Origin: Aselliscus stoliczkanus
Lineage: Eukaryota; Chordata; Mammalia; Chiroptera; Hipposideridae
NCBI GenBank assembly: GCA_033961575.1
Contig: CM066727.1
Span: 1,946,001-2,010,000 of the forward strand
Direction: 5' to 3'
Length of the DNA: 64,000 nt
Shown here in pieces: positions 53,974-64,000 of the stretch (position 1 is its first letter; each line of letters opens with the position of its first letter). The notes below the pieces were generated by a model. The model was not told where the DNA came from and did not search any database. It worked only from the letters and a program-made list of their open reading frames with translations. The translations under genes were made by a program, and so were the position numbers.

Positions 53974-54557
53974 TTAAAAAAGCCCTTTTAACATTTCTTG
54001 CAATGCTGGCTTGGTGGTAATGAACTCCTTAAGCTTAGTGTTTTCTGAGAAGCTCTTTATTTCTCCTTCAATTTTAAGTGATAACCATTTCAGGTAGAGC
54101 AATCTTGGTTGTAGGCCTTTATTTTGCATCACTTTGGGTTTTTTGTTTGTTTGTTTGTTTGTTTTGAGGGCAGTGTTACTGGCCCTCATATGTGGGACCC
54201 GAACCGGGGCCGCTGGCTTCCCAAGCTAGCGCTTACCCACCATGCGCTTACTCGGCCGGCCCTATTTTGTGTCACTTTGCAGATCTCCTGCCACTCCCTT
54301 CTGGCCTGCAGAGTTTCTGTAGAAAAATCAGCTGTTAGTCTTATAGGAGTTCCTGTGTATGTAACCTGCTGTCTTTCTCTTGCTGCTTTTAGGATTCTGT
54401 GTTTGTCTTGAAACTTTGTCATTTTAATTATGATGTGTCTTGGTGTGGATCTGTGTGGGTTCAGCTTGTTTGGAACCCTCTGCACTTCCTGGGCATGTAT
54501 GTCAATTTCCTTCACCAGGGTAGGGAAGTTTTCAGTCATTATTTTTTTCAAATACAT
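53974..54557 (-). pseudogene. L1 ORF1 RNA-binding and C-terminal part, split by a SINE
   Basis: The frame at 54557-54280 carries VQRVPNKLNPHRSTPRHIII, KDKERILKAARE-like and TGTPIRLTADFSTETLQARR segments, the RRM and C-terminal domains of L1 ORF1p. A SINE breaks it at 54137-54262. The final segment resumes in the frame ending at 53974 (NKGLQPRLLYLKWLSLKIEG ... TTKPALQEMLK). Confidence 0.88.
54137..54262 (-). mobile_element. Short Rhin-like SINE, inside L1 ORF1
   Basis: Reverse-oriented: T-rich tail (TTTTTTGTTTGTTTGTTTG) then GAGGGCAGTGTTACTGGCCC and end GCTTACTCGGCCGGCCC. Flanked by TATTTTGCATCACTTTG (54120-54136) and TATTTTGTGTCACTTTG (54263-54279), 15 of 17 matching. Confidence 0.94.
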
Positions 54558-54641
54558 TCTCGACCTCTTGCTTCTACTCTTCTCCTTCTGGTATTCCTAT
54601 GATTTGAAAGTTGTTGTGAAGCATCTTATCCCATAGGGCTC

Positions 54642-54950
54642 TTAATTATTTTCATTGTTTTTTATTCTTTGGTCTTTGTGTTGTTCCAACTGGGTGATTT
54701 CTGCTATTTTGTCTTCCAAATCACTGATCTGATTCACTGCTTCATCTACTCTACTGGTGATTCCTTTGAGTGTGTTCTTCATTTCAGTTATTGTATTCTT
54801 TAGTTCTAACTGGATGTTTTTTATGATTTCTCTATCCTTCCTTATGTCCTCACTAAGTTTGTTAAACATTCTTATCATCAGTGTCCTAAACTCCGTCTCT
54901 GAAAGGTTGGATCCCTCTCTTTCATTTAGTTCCATTTCTAGAGGTTTCTT
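54642..54950 (-). pseudogene. L1 ORF1 coiled-coil part
   Basis: The frame contains MELNEREGSNLSETEF, then KNTITEMKNTLKGITSRVDE and AVNQISDLEDKIAEITQLEQ. The heptad pattern and LEDKIAE motif are those of the L1 ORF1 trimeric coiled coil. ORF1p is an RNA-binding chaperone of L1 particles. A stop at 54642 separates this part from the rest, so the copy is dead. Confidence 0.88.
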
Positions 54951-54989
54951 CTGATCTTTTATTGTGACATGTTTCTTTGTTTCCCCATT

Positions 54990-56095
54990 CTGGCTTCGCT
55001 CTGGGATTGCTTTGATGTATTAGATAGATCACCAGGAGAGCCCTGGCTGGATCACGCAGGCACACAGCTCACGGCCCAACACTCCCAGGAAAACTCCCAG
55101 TCTCAGCCTGTCCCAATGAGCAGCTTGTAGATCAGGCTGAGCAGCCCAACAACCAATCACCAGCCTGGCAACTCTGCATGTACAAGCAGAGAGCGGGACC
55201 CGAACCAGCTCTGCACATTCACGTGTCTCAGTAAGCAGCCTTTTGGAGCTGGAGCATGCCCACCCAGTGTCGCCTTGGCAACGCAGCACAAGCCATGGAG
55301 TGGGTGGGGATCCAATGTGGCTCGAGCTCCCGGGTCTCAGTGAGCAGCCTGTTGGAGCTGGAGAGCACCCGTGTAGCATTTCCTTGACAACGCAGTACAA
55401 GCCGGGTGGAGAGTGGGGATCCAAGGCTGCATGCGCATGCACGCACACACGCACTTCTGCGCCAATTCCACCAGACCAATGAGGTCTCGGACCTGATCCT
55501 CTGTGGGAGGGTCCAACCCTGACAAAATGGCGCCCTCCCTACACCACTCGTGTGCAGGCCCCACACCAGGGGAACAACAGTCCAAACACCTCCAGCCTTT
55601 GCACCAAAGGTGCTCAGTTCAGTCCGTCCCCGCAGGCTCCCGGCTCACACAGCCACTCCCTCCACCAGGAACCAGGTAAGTGCTGACCGGCGAGCAAGCC
55701 CGGGCGCCGGCCCCACTGATTCTCCAGCCGCTCTCAGCCTCACCGAGCTGAGCAAAGAGAGTCCTCACTAATTTACTGCCAATTATCTTGGAACTCCTCT
55801 TCCCGGCAAAGGAACTCTAGGCTGGTGAGCTTGGGGTGTGGCCGGAGGGTCTCTCCCCCAACTGGAGAAGCCTCCCCACAGCTGGGGCTTCCCTCACGGG
55901 GCTCGCCCTCTCTCGTCTCCGCCCATCCTACCAGACCCGATGTGGCCTCCTCTTTAAGTTCTTCGTTTAGTGGTTCTGTTAATCTAGTGTTCCGGGGACC
56001 TCCAGGGTTGAATGCTGTATCATTTGTTTGTAATTTTGCTGTGATCCTGGGAGGCAGTTAGCACAGCGTCTGTCTATTCCGGCATTTTACTGGAA
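54990..56095 (-). promoter_or_regulatory. L1 5' UTR with tandem units
   Basis: GC- and CpG-rich promoter region of the insertion. GTCTCAGTAAGCAGCCTTTT (55225) and GTCTCAGTGAGCAGCCTGTT (55334) start two clear units about 109 bp apart, each ending near GTGGGGATCCAA. A more diverged unit starts near 55090. L1 5' UTRs carry internal polymerase II promoters; activity of this copy is unknown. Confidence 0.65.
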
Positions 56096-56468
56096 ATCTC
56101 TCATTAGTTTTGATTATAAGAATTTAGACACAACTGAATTGCCTTTCATTAAAATGTCTTAAAAAGACTCGAAACAGTTAAGAATACCCTCCCTCTGTTT
56201 AAAGCACCAACATCTATAGTGAGTTTATTATATGCTAGGCATGTTCACGTGTCATTTCACTTAACGGTCATGAGGTATCTTTCCATGGCCGTGATCTTCC
56301 GGCTTGCATCTGACACATGGATTCTACCACCACATGGGTTGGGGGGGGGGTCACTAAGCAAGGAGAGACCTTGCACTTCTGATACCCATGGCAACTACAC
56401 AGCTCCAGACGACATTGAGTTTTAATTTAGTTGCAATATAGCAAATATCTGAATAGCATGTTTATTTC

Positions 56469-56469
56469 C

Positions 56470-56500
<31 letters not shown>

Positions 56501-56587
56501 AGTGTCATTGGCCCTCATATGTGGGACCGAACCGGGGCCAATGGCTTCCCAAACCAGCGCTTAACCACCGCGCCACTCGGCCGGCCC
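56469..56587 (-). mobile_element. Short Rhin-like SINE
   Basis: Reverse-oriented, with a T-run of about 26 and end CGCGCCACTCGGCCGGCCC. Exact 14-bp target duplication AGCATGTTTATTTC at 56455-56468 and 56588-56601, so it is relatively recent. Confidence 0.95.
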
Positions 56588-56601
56588 AGCATGTTTATTT
56601 C

Positions 56602-57709
56602 TTTGTATGTTCTTTCTCATTATAACTCCTACAATAATTTTTATGCCAGATAGAGTCAACTCACATATTTAGTACACCTCTTCTCAAAGTTTGGCCCACA
56701 GATCCCTGGAGTGGGAAGTGATACCTTCTCAGTGGGTCTGATAGTTTTATTATATGATGATACTAAAACATTGCATCCCTTTTCAAATGTGTTGTTATTT
56801 CCACTAATGGTGTAAAAGCGATGGTGAGCAAAACTGACAGTGATAAACACGAATCAAGGTTAATAGCACCATGCACTGGTGAGAGACAGCCAGAGCGAGA
56901 GAGAGAAGGAAATAGTATCACTTAAATTCCTCAACAAAGCAGGAAAATTATTCATTTTAATAAATCTTAACGCTTGAAAACATAATGCATCTATGATCTA
57001 CACTGAAAGCACATGTGAAAATTTTAAATCATGAGCTGAATTAACTTTTATGTTCATGGAACACCTTTTTATTTGAAAGAATGACTGATAAACTCTTATG
57101 GCTAAGAACTCATTATTTGTCAGACACATTAAAAATGAGCAAATGAGTCTTTTATTAGAGAAAAATAACTGACAAAATTTGTAGCCAATGATAAGCTTCA
57201 AGTTGTCTAATAAAAATTAGAATTTTTGAAAATTTGTGTCTGCCACCATGAGTTTGACAGCTTCTCAATGTTTAAAGATTTTTCCTGGTAAGATATATAG
57301 TAATATTAACAAATGAGATGTTTTTAATATTGTATTTTTAAATCGATGAACATTTGAAAGCATTCATAACTCAATGAATCATTATTTTCCAATGACCCAT
57401 TTTGATGGTACAAAACCTGCCTGTATAAAAAGTAATTCAGGATGGAAGCTAGATTAACAAACTTCAGTGTAAGGATGTACAAATGTTTATTTTTGTGATT
57501 TCATATTCCACATTGCAGAAAACATGTACAAAAATATAATTTTTCAATTTTTATGATAGTATCATAGAAGAATAATCATAATTATTTGAAAAGCTTATTA
57601 AAATATTCATTCCTATTTAATAATATGTGAGGACAGAATTTTTTTTAATGCTTTAAGCAAAAACATGTAGTTAACAGGTTGAGTGCATAAGTAATTATGT
57701 GTCCATATA
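56602..57709. other. No recognised feature
   Basis: AT-rich intron DNA. The 56.68-56.88 kb part has a repeat-like look (TTTGGCCCACAGATCCCTGG) but I cannot assign it. Confidence 0.35.
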
Positions 57710-57866
57710 TAGTGTTACCATACCAACAGTAATCAAAAGAAAGCTGCAGTGGATATGCTAACACCAGGGAAAGTTGATTTTAGAACAAAAAGATAATGCC
57801 AAGGATGAAAAGAGATATTTCATAGCATCAAAGGCATGAATTTGTTAAAAACACATAGCAATTTTA

Positions 57867-57947
57867 TTGGGTTGTTGGAAAAGTCACGATACATTTTTGC
57901 AATGAAAAACATAGAAAAAATATGCCATAACTTTTCCAACAACCAAA
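57867..57947. mobile_element. 81-bp mariner MITE, MADE1-like, family A ends
   Basis: Ends TTGGGTTGTTGGAAAAGT and, inverted, TTTGGTTGTTGGAAAAGT (17 of 18), flanked by TA on both sides. The left end continues CACGATACATTTTTGCAA, matching the left end of the mariner at 17354 (CATGATGCATGTTTGCAA). The element is thus a short non-autonomous derivative of that family. Its length and layout parallel the 80-bp human MADE1. Confidence 0.9.
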
Positions 57948-58346
57948 TAAATACACATGTACCTAATAACTTAGCTTCAAAAACCCATGAAGCAAAAAGT
58001 TGTAAAACTGCAATACAGAATAGAAAACCCTCAACTGCAGTGGAAAATTTCAGTACACTTCTCTCAATGACAGGTAATAGAAAGGTAAGAAAATCAGTAA
58101 GGATATTAAAAACTTGAACAAGTCTATCAACCATGGGATCTAAATGACATTTACAGAACATTCCCAACTATGACAAAATATATGTTCTTTTCCATGTGCA
58201 CATGGAGTTTTTGTCAAGGTAGAGCATATTCTAGGCCAGAAAACAATTCGCAATAAATTTAAAGGAATTTAAGTAATACAAAGTATATTCTCTGACCACA
58301 ATGTTCTTTGGGAAATCCCTAGATATTTAGAAATTAAATAGCACAC

Positions 58347-58452
58347 TTTTTTTTTTTTGAGGGCAGTGTCACTGGCCCTCATATGTGGGATCCGAACCAG
58401 GGCCGCTGGCATCCCAAGCCAGCACTTAACCACCATGCCACTTGGCCTGCCC
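58347..58452 (-). mobile_element. Short Rhin-like SINE, inside L1
   Basis: Reverse-oriented, T-run then GAGGGCAGTGTCACTGGCCC and end CCACTTGGCCTGCCC. Possible short duplication TTAAATA at 58334-58340 and 58453-58459. Confidence 0.92.
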
Positions 58453-59003
58453 TTAAATATCAAACTTTTAAATAACCCATGAATCAAAGAAGAAATCAGA
58501 AGGGGAAACAGAAAGTACTGTAAACTGCAAGAAAAGGAAAATATCAAATTTATAGGATGCAGTTAAAGCAGTTATTTGAGTGAAATTTATAGCACTAACC
58601 ACCCTCATTAGAAAAAAAGAAAAAATAGGACTTAGATCATGGTTTCAATCTTAAGAAATAAGAAAGAGCAAATAAATCCTATAATAATCAGAAGACAGAA
58701 AATAATGAGACTAGAGCAGACATCAATGGAACACAAGACAAGTAAAACCAATAGAGAAAAATCAGAGAAACCAAATAAGTTTTTTTGTTTGTTTTGTTTT
58801 TTTAGAAGATAAATACATTGACATATCTCTAATCAGATGGATCAGGTAAAAATAGAAAACACAAATCACCAATATCAGGAATTAGAACTGTGATATCATT
58901 ACTGATCTAAAGGATAATAAGGGAATGTTATTAATAACTTTATGCCAATAAATTTGACAACTTAGATGGAGTTGAAAAATGCATTAAAAGATACAGACTA
59001 TCA

Positions 59004-59119
59004 GGGCCGGCCGAGTGGCGCGGTGGTTAAGCTCTGGCTTGGGAAACCAGCGGGCCTGGTTCGGTCCCACATATGAGGGTCAGTGACACTGCCCTCAAGA
59101 AAAAAAAAAAAAAAAGAAA
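59004..59119 (+). mobile_element. Short Rhin-like SINE, inside L1
   Basis: Head GGGCCGGCCGAGTGGCGCGG, A-rich tail. Flanks AAGATACAGACTATCA (58988-59003) and AAGATAAAGACTATCA (59120-59135) match at 15 of 16 bases. Confidence 0.95.
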
Positions 59120-59925
59120 AAGATAAAGACTATCAAAGCTCACTCAAGTAGAGACATGTAAACTGAGTAAGCCTGCAAGTAGAAAATAAATTGAATTTCT
59201 AATTAAAATACCTTCTCATAATAAAATTCCAATTCCAGATGGCTTCTCTGATGAACCACCCAGGTATTACCAATTGCACATAAACTCTTCCAGGTTAGTC
59301 AAGAAGAGAAATATTTCCCAATTAATTTTATGAGACCAATATTACTCTTTTAGTAAAACCAGATTAAGTCATTACAAGAAAAGTCTACAGGCCAATATCT
59401 CTTATGAACATACATGCAAACAATCTAAAAAAAAAATCAAATCAAATCCAAAAGTATATAAAAAGGATAATATACTACAAACAAATGAATTTTATCTCAG
59501 AATAAAAAACCAGTGTAATTAATCATATTAACAAACTAAATAAACAAAATAGATCAAGCCCAAAAATGTACAGAAGCTTTTGACAAAATTTTATACTGAT
59601 TTCTTATAAAAACTTCCAACAAACTAAAAATAGAAGGGTACTTCCTCAACCTGATAAAAGAAATCTATGAAAAATTTACAGCTAATGTCACTGTTAATGA
59701 TGAAAACCAGAAAACTTTCCATGTAAGATCAGGAAGAAGGCAAAAATACCTCACCAGTTCTATTCAACCTTGTAATATAGGTTCTAGTCAGTGCCTTCAG
59801 GCAAGACATTCAGATAGGAAAGAAAAAATTAGAACTGCCTTTATTTTTAGTAGCCAGGATCATCTAGGGAGAAAGTCCTATGAAATATATAAAAAACCTA
59901 CTAAAACAAGGTACCTACAGGGTTT

Positions 59926-62459
59926 TTTTTTTTTTGGTTGTTTTTTTTTTGTTTGTTTTTTTGGTGTGTTTACACAATATGTGTGTATACATGCATATAG
60001 ATACATATAATGTTAATACACACACACTCATAGATGGCAGAAGTATTTTACATTTACAGATCTGCTTCTACAGAAAATTTAATCTTTCAAATCATTTTCC
60101 TAGGTGTTATGTTATTGATTGCCATGAACTTGGAGACATGTGAACCAAAACCGAGATTACTCAGGAAACCATGAAAGCGGGAGTCTCATCTGAGTGAGGT
60201 CCTTCATCCCTTCCTTGGTCGGCCATGTGCTGCCCAGCCTGGCTTTTCCCAGGGGGCTCAGCACAGCCCTCAGAGCTACAGCTGACCCTGAACTTATACT
60301 TTTTCTGAAAGATGGCTGTTATGGGATGAACCAAAGCACAGGTCAGCATATTCACCTAAGATAATAATAAAATGTTCCATGACTTACACTCATGCTAAGC
60401 AGAGACTGGCCCTGAGTGTGTCTGAATTCCGCGCTAACATTTGAAGATGAAACATTCCCTCTGGCTCTCCTGACCATAGGGCATGACTTGAACCATAGGG
60501 CACTGTCAGATATAATTTAATTCACTTTGTTTTAAAACAGAGTTCTGCCAAATAAACCAAGGAAGTTTCTAGATCCCTGGGAAGAATTTCAGGGATGCCA
60601 TTTCCTTCATACACAAGTGCGGCTGACAAGTACACGCTGAGTTCTTTTGGGCCGGTCACTATTTTAGTCACCAAGGAGGCACAGATGAACAGGACACTAC
60701 GCCCTGTCCTAGAGAAGCTTAAGTTCGGTGGGAAAGCGGGCATGCAAACAGATACAGACACAATGAAGAGACATGTCCATGACCTCTAATGGAGGGGTGT
60801 GTGAGGTTCTTTGAAAGTGATAAAAAATGCCTAACATTTTTTCTTGGGTGGGGGCAGATGACTTTTGAGATAAGAAAGGAATATTTAAGACAAAAAGCTC
60901 AGTGGGTTAGAGCAATGTTTAAATTTCATCTACTTGCTTCATTTTCAAAAGAGATAACATTCCTGAACGCCTTTAACTGGCCGCCATGTTATATGCTATG
61001 GGATATTGGCACCCTCCTGACCACCAACCCACTGGACACACCACACACCATGGAGGACAACAACTCTTCACCAACTCCTGCTCTGGGGACATTGCTTGGG
61101 CCGAATGAAGGCAGCGGATGATGGCTAGGCAGGGAGTGGGCACCAACGGTGGAGCCAGCCAGCTGACACAATCTGTGCTCCAGGACTCCCCAAGGGGAGA
61201 GACGGAAGCTAATGTCCAGTTATAAGGAGCGTCCTCTTAGCTGCTCCCCCGCCCACCCTGCTTCGTTCTTTCCCTTCTCCAGAGAACGTGTTTCCAAAAA
61301 TCACTGGATTAAGAATCCCCATCTGAGGCTCTGCTTCAAAGGAACTTGAACTAAAACCACTAGATGTTCCTTAATGTATTGCTCAAAATTTGTGATATTT
61401 AAGGAATGTCCTTTCCAACTTTCTATTCTCCTTTAAACACAGCAGGCACTACTATAACAGCAAGTCAAAAGTATGTCAGGGATATACAAGCACTTTATAC
61501 AGTTATGAATATACTCATACACACACATGCACACACATAGATGAGAAAATAGTATTTACATTTATATTTAGTTCTACAGGAAATCTGTACTTCTCTTTCT
61601 TTTCATGTAAAAAATATCGTTTTACCAACTTCCTTACATCTGCCCTACACACTTCTAGTCTTTCTCTATCCTTCTAAAAAATACCATTGACTTCAGCTTC
61701 AATTAGTAGTACTCCTTCTTTCTTCTCTAATCGCTTTCTTTCAATCTCTAGCTCACTCTAATAGACTAAACTCTCTACCCTTTTTCTTTTCTTTCAATTT
61801 TCTATCAAAAATGGTGAGATAATAAGAGTGCAAAAACACATTTATTCTCCCCTTTACATTTAAGTTTTGCAGTTTACTCTTAATACAAGTATCCATGTGG
61901 AGTGACTTGGCAAATGTTAAGTGTCTTGAACTAACTGAAAGCAATAAAAATTCAAAGAAATAGCACTATTATAATCGTTGCTACATTCAAAATGTGAAGA
62001 CTGGAAATAGTCTCTAGTTCATTATGAGCCTAGTAAAATGAATGAGATCATTTTCTGAAAATGCACTGACTGCTACTTACAGTCATCATTGTAAAAGTTC
62101 ATTTATTATGAGGTGATAGTTAAATTTTTGTCCCATCTATTCTTAAAGACATTAACCAAAATGCATAAGAATATGGGAAGTTAAATTAAAAACAGAAAAA
62201 AAATATCCTGGAGAGAAACTTTAATCGTATACATTTTGAGTTAAATTTTAATATTGGCTCATACAATGAAAGACATCAACTCTCAAGTACTGGAATTGTT
62301 CAGCACAATATATTTTAGAGTTCTACAAATAATAAAGCTTCATGATAATTAGGAAGTTGTATCTTTAAGTCAGAAGGACAATAGAGTTAAAAACAACAAG
62401 CTGAAATTATAGCTGTGTTAGAATATAACGGACTTTTCAAATCATTAGTCATCTCCCAC
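59926..62459. other. Intronic sequence leading to the Sushi exon
   Basis: T-rich at 59.92-59.96 kb. 60.59-60.79 kb resembles a diverged antisense L2 end but is not called. AT-rich and featureless from 61.3 kb to the exon. Confidence 0.35.
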
Positions 62460-62547
62460 CTGAAGTCGGTTCCTGCTCTTCTACCATTTTCTGGGATCCC
62501 AGGATCTGGACACATGTCGGAGACCAAGGCAACACCCCCTTGACTCA
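62460..62547 (-). CDS. CSMD1: CSMD1 internal exon: start of a Sushi/CCP domain
   Basis: An 88-bp coding exon on the minus strand. Reading right to left, a polypyrimidine acceptor ending TTACAG at 62548 opens the exon and a GTGGGAG donor at 62459 closes it. The first two bases complete a codon, 28 codons follow without a stop, and two bases (AG) remain to be finished by the next exon. The peptide contains SDMCPDPGIPENGRRAG, the first-cysteine segment of a complement-type Sushi module. The leftover AG joins the first base of the exon at 40139 to make an arginine codon, keeping the frame. CSMD1 is a very large single-pass membrane protein of alternating CUB and Sushi domains, expressed mainly in brain and linked to complement control. 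The match to CSMD1 is by recognition; CSMD2 or CSMD3 is the alternative. No exon for the preceding segment is visible up to 64000. Confidence 0.88.
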
Positions 62548-64000
62548 CTGTAACAGAAAGAAACATTGTTATAATTTTGTGTAGCTGTTGGGGAAATACC
62601 CAGATAACAAGTTTATATTAGGCAAATTTAATTCTTAAATATTTATGACTTAAAATGTGATTTCTTTAAGAACTAGGAGAGTTTAGCTACATTGAAATAA
62701 ACCTTTATTCTTATTCCTAAAAAACAAAGACTCCTTATCCAGTGAAAAGATTCTGACATTCTTTAGTTTGAACCTTAATTCTACAGAAGAGGTCAAAATT
62801 TAATTTAAAATAATTTTCTCATTGGGCCGGCCCAGTGGCGCGGTGGTTAAGAGCTGGCTTGGGACATCAGCGGCCCTGGTTTGGATCCCACATATGAGGG
62901 CCAGTGACACTGCCCTCAAAAAACATATTTTTTTTTTCTCATTATGATCAACCTAATGACAGGTTACAATTAATAGCATGATGGGAAGAAAGAGCAGCAA
63001 GGTGAAAATGCCTGAGTTTACACAAGACAAAGACTTCATTCATCCCCCATGAATGAAATAGAATTATTAATTATCTATTAAGATCTAGACAAGAGATATT
63101 TTAAATAATATTGTTATGTTTTGAACATCAAACGTGTTCATGATTGAACTAAACCAATTACTGGTTTCCCTATACAGAGGTGCTGATTTTCCCACTGAAT
63201 CTTTTCCATGAAGAGCCTTTCCTCCGGGTGGGAGGTTGCATAGTCACAGAGTAGTTTTCTAAAGGCCTGTTTTCAACACCCATTCTGCCCTATTTGATTT
63301 TTCTACCCCAACCAAGGCTGGAGTAAAAAGGAGATGGTCTCTATAAGCTCACAGCAACATCTTCCCAGAAGCTCTCCTACAGACTTCTCATTGGACTGAA
63401 ATGAGTCACAAGCCAACTGTTGAGCAAACTTCTGGAAAGAAAGATGGAATTGCCTTTTTTCAACATCATTTAAAAATAACCCAGCAAGTTGGACAGTGGC
63501 ATCAGTGAGACAGCAGACTAAGAAGTCCCAGGCCCTCGTTTCCCTGGGGAAACAGCAAATAAATAACTACAGACAATAACTTTTTAGGAGCTCTGGAAAC
63601 TATTTAGAGATCCACAGCAACCAAACAAATGCCCTATGAGGAAAAAGCCACATGCACAGTATTAGAAAATGTTATGGAAGTTTTATTTGTCCTTGTCCCA
63701 CACACATGGCACAGTGCAGGGAGAGGAAGTGGCCTATTCCCAGTTCTGTTCCTGAGAACAGAGGAACTAACAGGAACTTGTCTTCAATGTTTTGGCCTGT
63801 CTGTGCGCTGCTCGAGGGTTGACTTGGCGCTAAAGAGGCGATGGCAGGGGAGCCATGCAAGGCAATGGTGGGCACACCTAAGACCTGAGAAGAAGCTGCA
63901 GTGTGGCTTTCTGGGAAATTAGAATATTTCCAAGCAGCTTGGGAAGGTGAGGGGAGCACATACACACACAGACCCAGAAAGGCTGACCTCCAGGCTCAGG
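62548..64000 (-). other. Partial CSMD1 intron upstream of the first exon seen
   Basis: Intronic sequence upstream of the Sushi exon acceptor. Apart from the SINE at 62824-62933 it is unique-looking, with no recognisable coding segment. The short open frames near 63.6-63.9 kb overlap on both strands and resemble no family I know. Confidence 0.7.
62824..62933 (+). mobile_element. Short Rhin-like SINE
   Basis: Head GGGCCGGCCCAGTGGCGCGG, ending GACACTGCCCTCAAAAAAC and a T-rich end. Target duplication TTTTCTCATT exact at 62814-62823 and 62934-62943. It lies about 280 bp upstream (in gene direction) of the Sushi exon. Confidence 0.95.

Larger units (their letters stand above)
52585..56100 (-). mobile_element. 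Single L1-derived insertion without reverse transcriptase (HAL1-like)
   Basis: Flanked by an 18-bp duplication with one mismatch: TCATTAGTTTGGATTATA at 52567-52584 and TCATTAGTTTTGATTATA at 56101-56118. Read on the minus strand, it begins with an L1-type start (CCGGAATAGACAGACGCTGT near 56083) and a GC-rich 5' UTR of about 1.1 kb. ORF1 follows at about 54950-53974, then the start of ORF2 with endonuclease landmarks at about 53910-53335, then a 3' UTR to 52585. The reverse transcriptase region, which makes up most of a normal 6-kb L1, is missing. A SINE interrupts ORF1. The duplication shows that the whole block arrived as one insertion rather than as a patchwork. Confidence 0.85.
57710..59925 (+). 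mobile_element. L1 ORF2 relic with nested insertions
   Basis: Old, stop-ridden L1. Landmarks in order on the plus strand are an endonuclease-region start (CCATACCAACAGTAATCAAA, 57719), TTCTTTTCCATGTGCACATG (58188), GAGCATATTCTAGGCCAGAA, TTCTCTGACCACAATG, then reverse transcriptase-region text (AAATTCCAATTCCAGATGGC, CAAACAAATGAATTTTATCTC). It ends near AGGAAGAAGGCAAAAATACC and the following 150 bp. Nested inside are a mariner MITE (57867-57947) and two SINEs, each later than the L1. Confidence 0.82.

Noticed and set aside
60590..60860. Possible antisense L2 end
   Set aside because: Only weak, scattered resemblance (GCACAGATGAACAGGACACT region); not enough to call.

Overview
The window is mammalian nuclear DNA, almost certainly from a bat. 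It lies inside one very large gene transcribed right to left. Three short exons with correct splice sites and compatible phases (62460-62547, 40015-40139, 29054-29175) encode one continuous stretch of a Sushi/CCP domain followed by the start of a CUB domain. The peptide matches CSMD1, a giant CUB/Sushi transmembrane protein; a CSMD paralogue is the only serious alternative. Only 335 of 64,000 bases are confidently coding. The rest is intron: more than 29 kb downstream of the CUB exon, 10.8 kb and 22.3 kb between the exons, and about 1.5 kb upstream.

The bat assignment is an inference from the repeats. A tRNA-headed SINE (head GGGCCGGCCGAGTGGCGCGG, tail ending GTGACACTGCCCTCAA plus poly-A) occurs seven times and resembles the Rhin-type SINEs I associate with horseshoe and leaf-nosed bats. 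L1 3' tails of bat type and several mariner families fit this. Old mammalian repeats (MIR, L2, a MaLR LTR, a MER5-like hAT piece) form the background.

Layout: 1-5 kb has a MER5-like piece, a fold-back mariner, an antisense L1 fragment and an L2 3' end. 5.5 kb is a self-complementary TATC/GATA array. 8.5-10 kb has a short minisatellite and MIRs, one with an internally amplified core. 11.4-12 kb is L2, and 13.3 kb a long SINE. 17.35-19.7 kb holds two mariners of different families side by side. 20.8-21.4 kb has CT/CA and GT/GC tracts. 22.3-23.2 kb is a CpG-rich block containing the window's longest ORF. 23.4 kb is a solo LTR. 28.5-31.4 kb has L1 pieces around the CUB exon. 33-49 kb is mostly unique with MIR/L2/L1 relics, microsatellites and a third mariner relic. 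52.6-56.1 kb is one L1-derived insertion with 5' UTR, ORF1 and endonuclease region but no reverse transcriptase. 57.7-59.9 kb is an L1 ORF2 relic carrying a mariner MITE and two SINEs. 62.4-64 kb has the Sushi exon and a last SINE.

I found no bacterial-style operon, CRISPR array, functional RNA gene or clearly new biological system. The unusual items are transposon structures and non-B-DNA-prone repeats inside a large neuronal gene. Repeat family names come from recognition of sequence, not a database search, so subfamily labels and outer boundaries are approximate.
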